From: Amyelois transitella
Taxonomy: Eukaryota > Arthropoda > Insecta > Lepidoptera > Pyralidae
Assembly: GCF_032362555.1 (NCBI RefSeq)
Contig: NC_083505.1
Location: forward strand, 6,687,501-6,751,500
Reading direction: 5' to 3'
Length of the DNA stretch: 64,000 nucleotides
Shown here: positions 24,201 through 34,700 of the stretch, piece by piece
Layout of the letters: each line of letters starts with the position of its first letter
Position numbering within the stretch: the stretch's first letter is position 1
Notes under the pieces: model-generated
What the model saw: the letters and a program-made list of their open reading frames with translations, nothing else
Told to the model about the DNA's origin: nothing
Database searches by the model: none
Translations under genes and position numbers: made by a program

Positions 24201-26962
24201 ATGATACATGTTCACAGCTGAAATATGCAAATTGAGTGTATGTAAGTACAATTAAATATATTCGGAAATAACACTGAAAGATTAAATCTTGATATATATA
24301 GATTGTCAAATAACAAAGTTTTTATTAAACCAAAAATAAGCTCAAGAACATCAAGCAATACTTACTTGCATCCAGTTTCATGATATAAGTTGGTTTTTCT
24401 ATAATTTCCTCGCAAATTCCATCAGCAATTGGTCTCTTCGAAGTTTTAACAAAATTTACCATTTCTGGTCCCCATGACTGGAGAGCACTCATATGCTCTG
24501 CTTCTTTGAGTAGCCTGTCGGAGTAAAAATTGCAAAACCCTCCTGAAAATATTTGTTCATAAACATATAATTAAGCAATATTATTTTAGAACAGCGGTTT
24601 AGTTCGCGAAAGTGGTAGTAGAAAAAGCATATAGTAAACGATGACAGATGGCTGCTTTTATTGCCCTCAACAATTAGAAACTGAAATAATTTACCTATTT
24701 GCCCAGGTCCCAAAATGTCCATCTTATAGCGTAAATTATCACCACGGCCCACAAGACTGGTAAAGTTAATCATCATATTTCTGCCGCGACAAAATCTGTG
24801 AAATTAAGAGCAACATTGTAACTTAATTTTCATCAATATATATCCATCATAAAACAAGTTCTTGCCGCGACTTTATCAACCGCAAAACAAATCTATATAG
24901 CTATATATTTTCTAATAATTTGTATATTATTGATTGATTAACTGTTCAAAATTGCTAATGATAGATATAGTATGACCTAAGTCAGCAGCGTACCTAAGAG
25001 CGTCGGTGGAGGAATCAGTAAGGTGCCTGGTTAAAGCGCGGTAGCGCATAAAAGGCACCGGTTCGAATAGAATAGATTTATTTTCAAAATTAGACACAAG
25101 GTATCACTTATTGACGTCACATCACTTAAATCTAACTATAACTACTACCGCTTCCAAAGCGCATGTGTAAAAGAAGCGGCGGAACAAACTACACTGCAGC
25201 ATTTTGACCGGACATCAATTTACAAATATAGATCTCTTAAATGTAAACCGTGGACGAATGCACATTATCTACATTAAAAAATTTGAATGAATATAAAACT
25301 AATGACTTCAATACAAATATTTCGACAAATAAATATAGATAGATAATGTGAAAAATGCACATGCATTTAAGAGGTCATTATGTCAAGCTCAGGCCACAAA
25401 TGTTAATCATTAATACAATCCTCTATGCTGTAATAATAGGCTTTCCAACAAAGCTCATCTTTAATGATTCCCACTGCAGCCAATGTACCAATGTCTATTT
25501 TCAGAGTTATGTACATTAGTCTGGTAACTAACCGATGCTCTTATGATGAGGGAAAACATTGTGAGCAAACCTGCACATAAAGGCAACTGGAAATATAACA
25601 ATATGGTTCAATATGGATTAGGTTCCCCTGCAAACCCACCCAATCCAGGATACATGGTCACCTTACCATACTTACCCCAGGCTCCTCTCCAGATTTGTAA
25701 GGATGGGAACCGGGACTATAGCCAGTAAGAAGAAGAGAATATGACCTAATACATGTTTGTCATTGTGTTTTTATGTATTTATCATAAAATATTTTGTTGT
25801 GAAAATATTTCAAACACATGTTGATCTTACATCAGCTAACTATATATATTTAATAATCTATTCTATACTTATGTCAGCTTAACTTTTACTTCTTGGAGTT
25901 ACTGAGTAATCAAATAATTTAATGAGTTCACGCTAGCATACCTTAAATATTTGGAACATTCCAAAGAAGTATCATCAGGAAAAGAAGCCTCACACATTAC
26001 CATCAACTCTTCAATCTGTTCCTTTACATATCCTGTAAAATAACACAAATTCCTTTTATTCCAAGACAATTGGATATTTCATAGACAATCTCGGTGTGGC
26101 TGTCCTGTGCTTACATATCATGTACAGACACCACATTTTATCTTCTATTTTGAATATGTCATGAATTTCATTTTCAAGTCATTATAATCATTAAACTGTA
26201 AATAAATCATATGATCACTATTTCCATAACAAGTATGCAAGATGAAATATAAAACTTACTTAGACAAAATCTTTAGCAATTATATTTATTCACATCCATT
26301 TATAATTTACCAGCTTCTGCATGGGGCTTCACTCCCATGGGAAATTTGGTATAAAAAGTGATATTGTTATTCCAGGTTTTATTATACTTGTATATCCAAT
26401 TTCATCAAATCCGTCTAGTAGATTTTGCAAGAGTAACAAACACACTTTCACATTTATATTATTTTTATATTTTTTAAAGAAGCAAAAAAGTTTTCAGCTT
26501 ATATAAGTTAGGATCCTCCCGGGTGTTTAGTCAATAGCCGAGTGTAATTAACTACAGATGTACGCAAATATTATTTATAATTTTTGGTATTACTGTAGTA
26601 ATGATAAAAATTAATACTTAGTACTAACCAAAATCTGCTTGCGTGTAAAATGTTGAATATTGTGATTCTTTTGTTTTTACCCACCCACGATGATCACCTG
26701 GACATCTGGGCCTAACATGATACGATTGGGACTTATTACAACGACGTTCATAGCCCCAACAGGTTTTTAAATTTGCTGACGCTTTAAATGAACATTCTGG
26801 ATCCTCTATGCAAGACTGAGCTTCACTAGGGAAAGTATTGAAGTAATATGAAACATGTTCAGGTGGCAAATTAGTAATCTTATAATAACTCGAATTAGAA
26901 TAAGATAATGACATAAATACTAATACAAAGCATAATGTCAGTAACATTTCGATATTAAACAA
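21267..26962 (-). CDS. Eogt: EGF domain-specific O-linked GlcNAc transferase (EOGT), 8 exons, 527 aa
   Basis: Exons (5' to 3', minus strand): 26962-26629, 26032-25942, 24795-24695, 24542-24366, 24217-23943, 23476-23142, 22394-22292, 21434-21267. All introns are GT-AG and the phases join to 527 codons, the length I recall for the human enzyme. Known family role: transfers GlcNAc from UDP-GlcNAc to Ser/Thr of EGF repeats in the ER lumen (GT61). Seen here: hydrophobic signal peptide (residues about 6-22), an N-terminal CWGYE/cysteine block (exon 1), [10 protein letters not shown] (exon 5), [20 protein letters not shown] (exon 6) and a C-terminal HEEL, a KDEL-like ER retrieval signal. The start is the first Met before the signal peptide. 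Introns 5, 6 and 7 hold SINE or LINE copies; the coding exons show no breaks. Faces Dp head to head across about 3 kb. Confidence 0.95.
21886..22113 (+). repeat. SINE copy in Eogt intron 7
   Basis: Starts at ACTCCATATCTTTCCCATGG, so the head is missing, and ends GACGTGACTATATGTATGTA. A short internal duplication of the TTGGCT block is present (22030-22065). Confidence 0.7.
22418..22735 (+). mobile_element. CR1/jockey-like LINE, 3' end, in Eogt intron 6
   Basis: Encodes the C-terminal [20 protein letters not shown] motif, which parallels LWNSLPESIRTSPSRSSFKS of the LINE at 52215-54020, then a 3'UTR with GTTGACTG...AAGTCCGCCAATTGTAC and a short AATAAA-rich tail. Strand opposite to Eogt. Confidence 0.75.
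22966..23090 (+). repeat. second short repeat family (about 140 bp), representative copy
   Basis: Pattern: ATGATCCAATATGGATTAAG, a GCGGAGATCAGACAGGAG block, TCCAGGATCATG, CCCCGGGCT, and a GCCAGGAGG-type end. Other copies: 5630-5790 (-), 7340-7480 (-), 21620-21757 (+), 23575-23695 (-), 25595-25735 (+), 37395-37470 (+), 38330-38460 (+), 50575-50712 (+, in DUS2 intron 1) and 56440-56545 (+). Ends vary and no target duplications could be fixed. Probably a SINE or small non-autonomous element. Confidence 0.6.
23748..23926 (+). repeat. SINE copy in Eogt intron 5, 3' part deleted
   Basis: Has the head (GGTTTCCGGTACCA) and body, then jumps from AAGCCAA to TTATATGTATG, skipping the hairpin block. Confidence 0.6.
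25020..25067 (+). other. tRNA-like sequence beside a LINE end
   Basis: TGGTTAAAGCGCG resembles a tRNA A box and GGTTCGAAT (25060-25068) a B box, about 30 bases apart. GGTGCC (25022-25027) pairs with GGCACC (25054-25059) around a GCGC hairpin. No acceptor stem or anticodon arm can be built, so it is not a functional tRNA gene. It could be an internal pol III promoter of a SINE head or a LINE target site. Confidence 0.35.
25068..25480 (-). mobile_element. LINE 3' end (WPELDIM family), in Eogt intron 2
   Basis: The minus strand encodes [12 protein letters not shown] and WPELDIM, then a 3'UTR with CACTTATTGACGTCACATCA (plus-strand reading), ending at AATAAATCTATT. The same features recur on the plus strand at 46540-46915, so both are 3' remnants of one LINE family. 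Its end abuts a tRNA-like sequence at 25020-25067. Confidence 0.65.
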
Positions 26963-27405
26963 TTCTCGTTTTTATGTTACTGCTCTTGTCTGAAATAACC
27001 CTTCATAAAATCAGGAATCAACAAATACTATTGATAATAACCTAGAAAATATCCCACAAAACAAAACACCAAAACTCCAAAACAAACCTGACATTGTTGT
27101 TACCATTAATGACTTTGACAGACAGGAGGAATGAAAATTGCACATACCACAGACGTGTATATAGTATAGGGAAGCAGCGCTACATATTGGGGCCGGCCGG
27201 TGATGGCGCTCATATATCTTGTTCTATTATTTGTTCTTTGTTATGCGATTGTAATTGTGTTTTTGTGTATTTGACCATCGTTTATGATGTATTCTCCTAG
27301 GCATATTCAAAAAATTTAAAGATAAACTGAAAAACAAGGAGCTTACACGAGGAAACAAGACAGATCTAATGGAAAAGTCAGAACATTCCTAACCTAAAAG
27401 GTTAA

Positions 27406-27607
27406 TCTATACTAATATTATAAAGTTGTAGAGTTTGTTTGTTTGTTTGTTTAAACGCGCTAATCTCAGGAACTACTGGTACGAATTGAAAAATTATTTT
27501 TGTGTTGAATACAATATATGAAAAAAGGGCAAAATTATTTATCCTTGGGGGCTTCAATGATACCCAAAATAACTATTCCACGCGCAAGAAGTCGCGGGCA
27601 CAGCTAG
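27406..27607 (+). mobile_element. short Helitron-like element, family A
   Basis: Starts TCTATACTAATATTATAAAG after an A and ends GGGCACAGCTAG before a T, the A|TC...CTRR|T signature of Helitrons. No coding capacity. Confidence 0.7.
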
Positions 27608-27663
27608 TTATAAAAATTCACACGCGCTTATTTAATACAAATGTATTTTCTTCGGGGCTCTCG

Positions 27664-29330
27664 GGGTTCAGAATTTCATACAAACATATGTATACATACT
27701 GCATACCCCTAGACAGAGACTATGGATTTCCACTTGCTACGATCCTTATAGGCCTCTCCCGCTTGCTCTACACTCATTAACTCTTTTTATGCATATTCGT
27801 CGATTAAGAGCACTCCAAACATCTTCTTTCACATCACAACATTCCCTTATCACGCTGTTCCTTATCCGATCACTCAAATTCACACCGATCATACTCCTTA
27901 ACGCTCTCATTTCCACTGCATTTATTCTGCTTTCGTTCTTCTTTTGCCATACCCAACTTTCACTCCGATACATTAATGTCGGGATCAACACGCCCTTATG
28001 CACAGCCAGTGGAGCCTTTTTGGACTGCTCATAAAGGCATGCAAAGCTTCATTCACCATGTTCCCCGCGTTCACTCTCCTTTCAATATCACTATCACACT
28101 TGCCATCTGATGTAAACTTTGATCTACAAACTTTTTCACTTGCTCAACTTTTCTCCTCCAATCAAAATATTACATGCTGTCATTTTTTTCTCCATTTAAA
28201 AAACCAGTGTTTTAGTTTTACTTACATTCACTTTCATTCCTTTCTTTTTCAAAGCTTCATGCATACAGTTTACGACGCCAGTATAACCTGATCGTCGGCA
28301 TAGAGCAGAAATTCCGCTGACGACGCCTAACATATTAATCCTTAATCCACTTTCAGACTCATTCATATCTCTCAAACAACTACCCATAAATAGGTTGAAC
28401 AGCCACGGTGACGCAACACATCTTTGCCTAACGCCTTTCTCAATCTTATACCACTCAGTGTGTGCTCCGGGTCTTGAAGTGTCGCTTATTATTTTTGGGA
28501 TTTTGTAAAATAAAAATACGGAGCTGTTTTTGAATAAAATTTGACCATAATTCGTAAATCGAAAAGTTAAAAAAACCACAATCGGACGCGTGCATTGCGT
28601 CAATGCGGCACAAAAGTGGATGGATAGGAGCTTCAACACTCCGTTTATCCTGACACAAGCACTCGAATCCTCTTATAATCAGTGCTCATATTAAGAGACT
28701 GTTCACCCCATTAATAGAATAGGCCTGTCATAGGCCTTTTCCAGATCCATGAATGAGCAATAGACTTTTTGACCCTTGGCCAAAAACTTTTCGGCTATGC
28801 ATCGCAATGAAAAGACCTGATCCGTACATCCCATTCCCTTTCGAAATCCCGCTTGAGCATCGCATATTTTGTCATCAGTTTCATTCCTGACTCTATTAAT
28901 CAATACCTTAGCATACAATTTGTCGACGACGCTTAGCAGGCTTATACCACGATAATTTTTGCCGTCCAGCTGTGACCCTTTTTCTTTGTAAAGTGGCACG
29001 ATAACAGCCTTACACCAATCTTTTGGTACTTGGCCGCTTCTCCAACACAATTTGAAAAGGCAGTACAACTGACTAGCTACTACGCTTTTTCCTGCTTTTA
29101 GCATCTCGACCGACACTCTATCATACCCAGCAGCCTTTCCCGCTTTCATACTCTTAAGTGCTACCACAATTTCGTACATTTCAATTTCGCTTTCCATCTC
29201 ATTCTGTTTTTCTTCACTATAACTTCTTCTTCTTACACCTTTCTGGATATCAAACCAGTCTGCGTAGCTGCTATTCACTCCGACACAGGCGCTGGAATCC
29301 TTGTTTTGGAGGATTTCAAATTGCATTTTA
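27664..29330 (-). mobile_element. rearranged RTE-like LINE between Eogt and Dp
   Basis: Minus-strand pieces include KSMKAGKAAGYDRVSVEMLK, KNYRGISLLSVVDKLYAKVL, DAQAGFRKGMGCTDQVFSLR, DLEKAYDR (28750-29200), ASPWLFNLFMGSC (about 28400) and, nearer the 3' end, IPTLMYRSESWVWQKKNESR and MIGVNLSDRIRNS (27830-27990). The catalytic YADD region is frameshifted. A block of about 200 bases (28480-28680) interrupts the domain, and a short SSACV...WFDIQKGV segment belonging downstream appears upstream at 29240-29300. The element is dead. Confidence 0.8.
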
Positions 29331-29607
29331 AATTAATTTATATGTTAATGGTTTTTTCCATTAAGTGCTTGAACGTGCCTAGTAGAAAACACCGTAAACA
29401 GGAAAAACACCTAAATTCAATATCAATATAATAATTGCACGATCACAAACTTCAAAACATATGAGAGAGGACATGCTATAAGAGCGCCATCTATATATTT
29501 CACCAGCCGACCCTATTATAGCTGCACTCAGCTGGGCGGGCGCCGCTGTCAGTATCTGGGTTACCAACATGTATATAATTCAAACGAGCGAGACTACAGC
29601 AACAACG

Positions 29608-29674
29608 TTTCGCGCCTTTTCCGGAAATAAATTCCCATCCCATCTCGATCCACGTGAACAGCGTCATCCAATCA
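29608..29674 (+). promoter_or_regulatory. probable Dp promoter block with E2F-like, ETS-like, E-box and CCAAT motifs
   Basis: TTTCGCGCC at 29608-29616 fits the E2F/Dp consensus TTTSGCGC. It is followed by CCGGAA (ETS-like) at 29621-29626, CACGTG at 29651-29656 and CCAAT at 29668-29672. The cluster is GC-richer than its surroundings and lies about 430 bases before the Dp start codon, with no gene between. Autoregulation by E2F/Dp is an inference from the motif; no transcription start could be read. Confidence 0.5.
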
Positions 29675-30046
29675 GCTGGTAAATTATAACCGCCTCTTGC
29701 TTGACTGGAGCAAGTCCATCGTTGTTAATTCTTGTGGTCTAACCGCGTTTGGTTATTTACATAATTTTTATCGTATAAATTTGAGTGAAATAAAATGTGA
29801 CACATTGGAATAATTTTTTAAAGTGTTTTACCTTTGTGTACCCCATTATTGTTTAAATAAGTGTCTGTTTATAGAGTTATCCATAAAAATAATGTCGCCA
29901 TTTTGACCATACAATGTTAAATTGATTCGAGTTGAGTATTTATTATTTGATTTGAACGTTAGAAGAATATAAAACTATCTATCAGACGATAAACTTATTT
30001 AGATACGTACCAGTTGTCTAAATGGATAACGACGCATGCAGAGAAA

Positions 30047-31759
30047 ATGTCGAAAAATAGTACCGTAAATTTTGTAATACATGACGCCAATGGTTAGTAG
30101 TAATGCCAGCTTTCATCGAATTCGTTTAAATTTTATGAGGGTTGTTTATCACGTTTTAGAAATAAGGTTTCTCAGGACCTGCAGTTAATCATATTTTTCT
30201 GGGCGTCGTAATGTGTACAGGATTTAATAGGGAACGCATCCCGGCATTGCACTCTATTCCGCGTCCGTAAAATGAAATTATAACCTATGTTGTTATTGCT
30301 AGTAAGATGCACCTTTTCATCGAGAAATATACTTACAGAACACTTGAATATCATCTTAATTAGAATTTATCTTATTTTCACTTATTTTAGGACAACCACA
30401 GATGGTTAAAGTAGTTCAAAATAAAAGTAATCAACCCATTGCTCAAATTAAATTGAAAGGAAATCCAGTCAAATTAATTAAACTACCATCTGCCTCTCAA
30501 GGGAAAGCGAAGGTGTGTACCATGAAATAACATTTCCAATATAATTTTTTTATGCTTTAATATCCAAATATGAATACCTATAGGCCATTGGAGAGGTTGC
30601 TTTCCAGTTTGGATTATGAACAGTTTCTTTTAAGCGTAGGGTAGGGAGGTATATTTAATGTGACCATATAGGTAGGTATTTTACTCAATATATAAACAAA
30701 CAACTAACTTTTTAAAACTATTTAGAAATCACCTTATTTTTATAATAATTAAATAATTGTTGTTGAATGTGTTTACAGACAGTCTTTCGGACAATCAAAC
30801 TCAGTGATCTTAAATGTTCTTCAAGTAAGTATTATATTATGTACCTACGAAAGATAAAATTTTTATTATAATGTACAGTTTTCTACTATCATCACAACTA
30901 GAGTTTTAGCTGCATTGGCATAGCATGAGTATAATTGTTCATCTTACTCCTGTGATCTCTTTTTTGTGAAAGGCAAAATCCAGGAATCATATGCATTATT
31001 TTGTAAAAGGAGACTGTATGATAAAAAGTAGTCAGGCAGTTGATTGGCAAAACTTCCAAATGCATCAGGGTATCATTTATAATGTTGTGACAGAACATAA
31101 TCTAAATATGTTAATGGGGACACCAATCAACTGGGTCTTGAGATTTTGTCATAAAGATAAGAAATCTTTTTTTTAAATATAGTCTAGTCTAGGAGACACT
31201 TAAGAGAGGATTTCCCAGCCTGTGGGGAGGGAAGTAATTGAGATTTATCACTACCTAATTCAAAATTCAAATTTTAATGTTCATGTAGTTCTTTGAGAGT
31301 AGGTACCTACAAGTGAAATGGTGTGCATTGGAAGCTTCATGTTTCTTGTGTATCACAGTTATCCTGAAATCCAATAAAACACCACAACTAAAGAAAGAAA
31401 AACAAAAATGATCTAAATATTTTTAATTGTTCTAAAGGTAAACTGACATACAACATGTTTTTTTTGATTTTACATACCTACACACCTGAAACTTATGAAT
31501 AAGTTTAATCACTTTAAGTAGTACCTATATTCAGCAGTGGATGTCCTACCGCTGAAATGATGATGATGATGACTAGCTAGTAAATAAATAAATTGAGGTT
31601 TTATATTTCCTTTTCAGAATTAGTGCAGGTTAATGCAAATAACAATTTGTTACGGAGTCCAAAAATATTACCTAAGGAGGAATTAATAGAAATTGAATCA
31701 GAAGTTCAACAAGTAAGTTAAATAATGCCAAATTTTTTATGATGAATAATTTTTTATTT

Positions 31760-31790
<31 letters not shown>

Positions 31791-34700
31791 TGTACACAAA
31801 ATTATATACAGGAGCATTCATTACAATAATTCTAGTACAAACGTGCTACTTATTTCAAAAGAAATCTCTTCCAGTAGACCCATGAGAGGAAAGATGAATT
31901 TTAGAGCGGTATTAAACAATCATTTAATTAAAAACAATGAAATGGAGAAAGAAATAACAGCATGTAATATTTTGATTGGAGGAGAAAAAGTTGAGCAAGT
32001 GAAAGAGTTTATATATCTGGGATCAAAGTTTATGTAGTATATGTATATCATCAGATGGCAACATGCTGAATGGACCTTTGCATGCCTTTATGAGCAGTCA
32101 GAAACTGTCCAATAGGCACGACTGGCTGTGCATAAGGGCGTGTTGATCCCGACATTAATGTATAAGAGGGAAAGTTGGGTGCGGCAAAAGAAGCACGAAA
32201 GCAGAATAAATGCAGTAGAAATAAGAGTGTTAAGGAGTATGATCTGTGTGAAATTGAGTGACCGGACAAGGAACAGCGTGCTAAGGGAATGTTGTGATGT
32301 GAAAGAAGATTACAGAAATAGAAAAGGGTATGTTAAGATGGTTCAGTCATGTGGAGAGGATGAATGAAAGCAGGTTGATTAAGCAGAGTGTGGTGGGAAA
32401 GGTTGAAGTGAGAAGGCCTAGACGAACGTATCTTGATCAAATTAAGGACGTCCTGGCAAAGGGTCAGGTCAAGAGTAATCGAAACCGCCGAGCTTGCTTA
32501 AAGAGAGTTAAGAATATGGATGAAGTGAAGGAAGTATGCAGAGATCGTGAAAAAGGCGTGATTTTATGTATGTTTGTATCAATTAAACAAGAAAATGAAA
32601 TAAAAATATTTGAACATAACAAAGAAAACTCTGTTTTATTCTCCTCACAACACATCCCAAACTCATAATACCTACTCACAGCTAATAATAGCGTATGCTG
32701 TGCTTGAAAATGTTTCAGTGCTTTTGAATAAAATGATAAACACACATTATAAGTTTCATTGTTTCAGGACATAAAGCCAAAACTGTCAGAATTGAAATAT
32801 ATTCACACTGTAACAGTACCGGAACTCGCCACAATTCCAAAGCCGCATCATCTTAGAAAAGATACTAGTGCAGTCAGAAGGGATATATCTACAACTATGT
32901 CACATGCTTCCAGGCGAAGGCATGATTCTGATAATGACCCACCTACTGAATAGTAAGCTTTATCTAATTTTTATAGATCAGCACTAATAATTAGTTATAT
33001 GTAAATAAGAAACATAGTTTGTTATTCATAATAATATACCTCTTGGCAGGGCTTGAATTACCGTTAAAAAATTGGTGTCGTCGTTATTACTGCCAAACAG
33101 GATTATTGTTATAAATTTAGTACCATACGTATGCTGGGTAACGATATTTTTGGCTTTATTTACTGTTATAGGTACTCAAAACGTTACCAGTAAAATTAAT
33201 GGTAAGAGGTATCGTTAAGACTGTTTAACGTTATTTCTTTTGTATTAAATATAGTCACAACATTACTGATTGATTTAATGACGGATTCGTCATGAACACT
33301 TCGGTTTGTTCCCATTCAGTCACACCCCGATCTGCCTCACTACCACTGCTACACAACGGAAATTTTTTTCCCAATGAGTACAGTGTTACAGATCGGGGTG
33401 TGACTGAATGGGAACAAACCAACACTTCTAATCGCGCCGCGTATCATACAGTTGCATTGCGACAGATATTATACTTTATGTACCTACCTATATTTTATAA
33501 AACAAAACAGTTTTTCATTCCACATATAGGTAACGATATTTTTAACGCTTACGTTATTTATAATGTTAATTAGTATCGCTTTTCTTACCGTTAATTGGTA
33601 ACGATATTTTACATAATTTAATATCGTTATTTAACGTTATTATGTGCCGTGTGGTTCTCGGCACCATTAGAAAAAAGAATAGGACCACTCCATTCCCAAG
33701 GATGTCGTAAAAGGCGACTAAGGGATAGGCTTATAAACTTGGGATTCTTTTAGGCGACAGGCTCTGCTACCTGTCACTATTTGACTACCAATTCTATCAT
33801 TAAGCCAAACAGCTGAACGTGGCCTATCAGTCTTTTAAAGACTGTTGGCACTGTCTACCCCGCAAGAGATATAGAGTGATTATATGTATGTATGTAATGT
33901 TATAAGATTGCATTACCAATATCACGCCTAAAACGGTATCAGTCAGTTTTTGAAAATATGTACAGTACAGTACAGTTACTTTTAGTGTTAACTGACTGAA
34001 AGGCCACATTCAGCTGTTTGGCTCTTTTCTTTAATTGAGCAACCTGTCACTATTTGAAACTTAATTCCATTGTAAAGCCATACAGCCAAACATGGCCTTT
34101 GGTCTTATGAAACTGTTGGCTCTGTCTATCCCGCAAGGGATGTCCCTTGCAGGTTATACAGATGTGGTTGTATGTATGTATAGGGGGCTGGCAGGTATAT
34201 CATTCTTCTGTTATATCATGCTACTTTAACTATAAAAACATAGTTATCTAAATATGTGGTAACAAAAGATACACACAGCACAAAATAGTAAGGGACTCTC
34301 AAGGTTTTGCAGAAGGCCTATGATCAACATGGACATGCTTTGACATGATATTAGTTATGACATAGACATGCATTCTGCTATTTAACTAATAATAGACAAG
34401 TGCAATGTATCTATAAAAATGCCTTCTAATAAAACATTTATTTTTGTTTTTAGTACAACCAAAAGGAGGAAGCATGCAGATAAAGTAGGAAAAGGTCTGA
34501 GGCATTTTTCAATGAAAGTTTGTGAAAAAGTAAGAACCAAGGGTTTTACTTCATACAATGAAGTTGCAGATGAATTAGTATTGGAATTCGCAGCTGGCAT
34601 GCATGGTTCTGCGGATAGTCAGGTATATATGTACATTCAATCAAGTTCATAAAATTGTATATACGGGCTTGCAACCTATTTGAATCTCAATTCCTTTATT

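Noticed and set aside
25020-25067. A tRNA gene
   Set aside because: A and B boxes are only approximate and no cloverleaf (acceptor or anticodon stem) can be formed.
27789-28291. Two plus-strand ORFs
   Set aside because: They are antisense shadows of the RTE copy on the minus strand.
34382-34600. Minus-strand ORF opposite Dp exon 6
   Set aside because: The sense strand encodes the conserved Dp DNA-binding domain with proper splice sites; the antisense frame is incidental.
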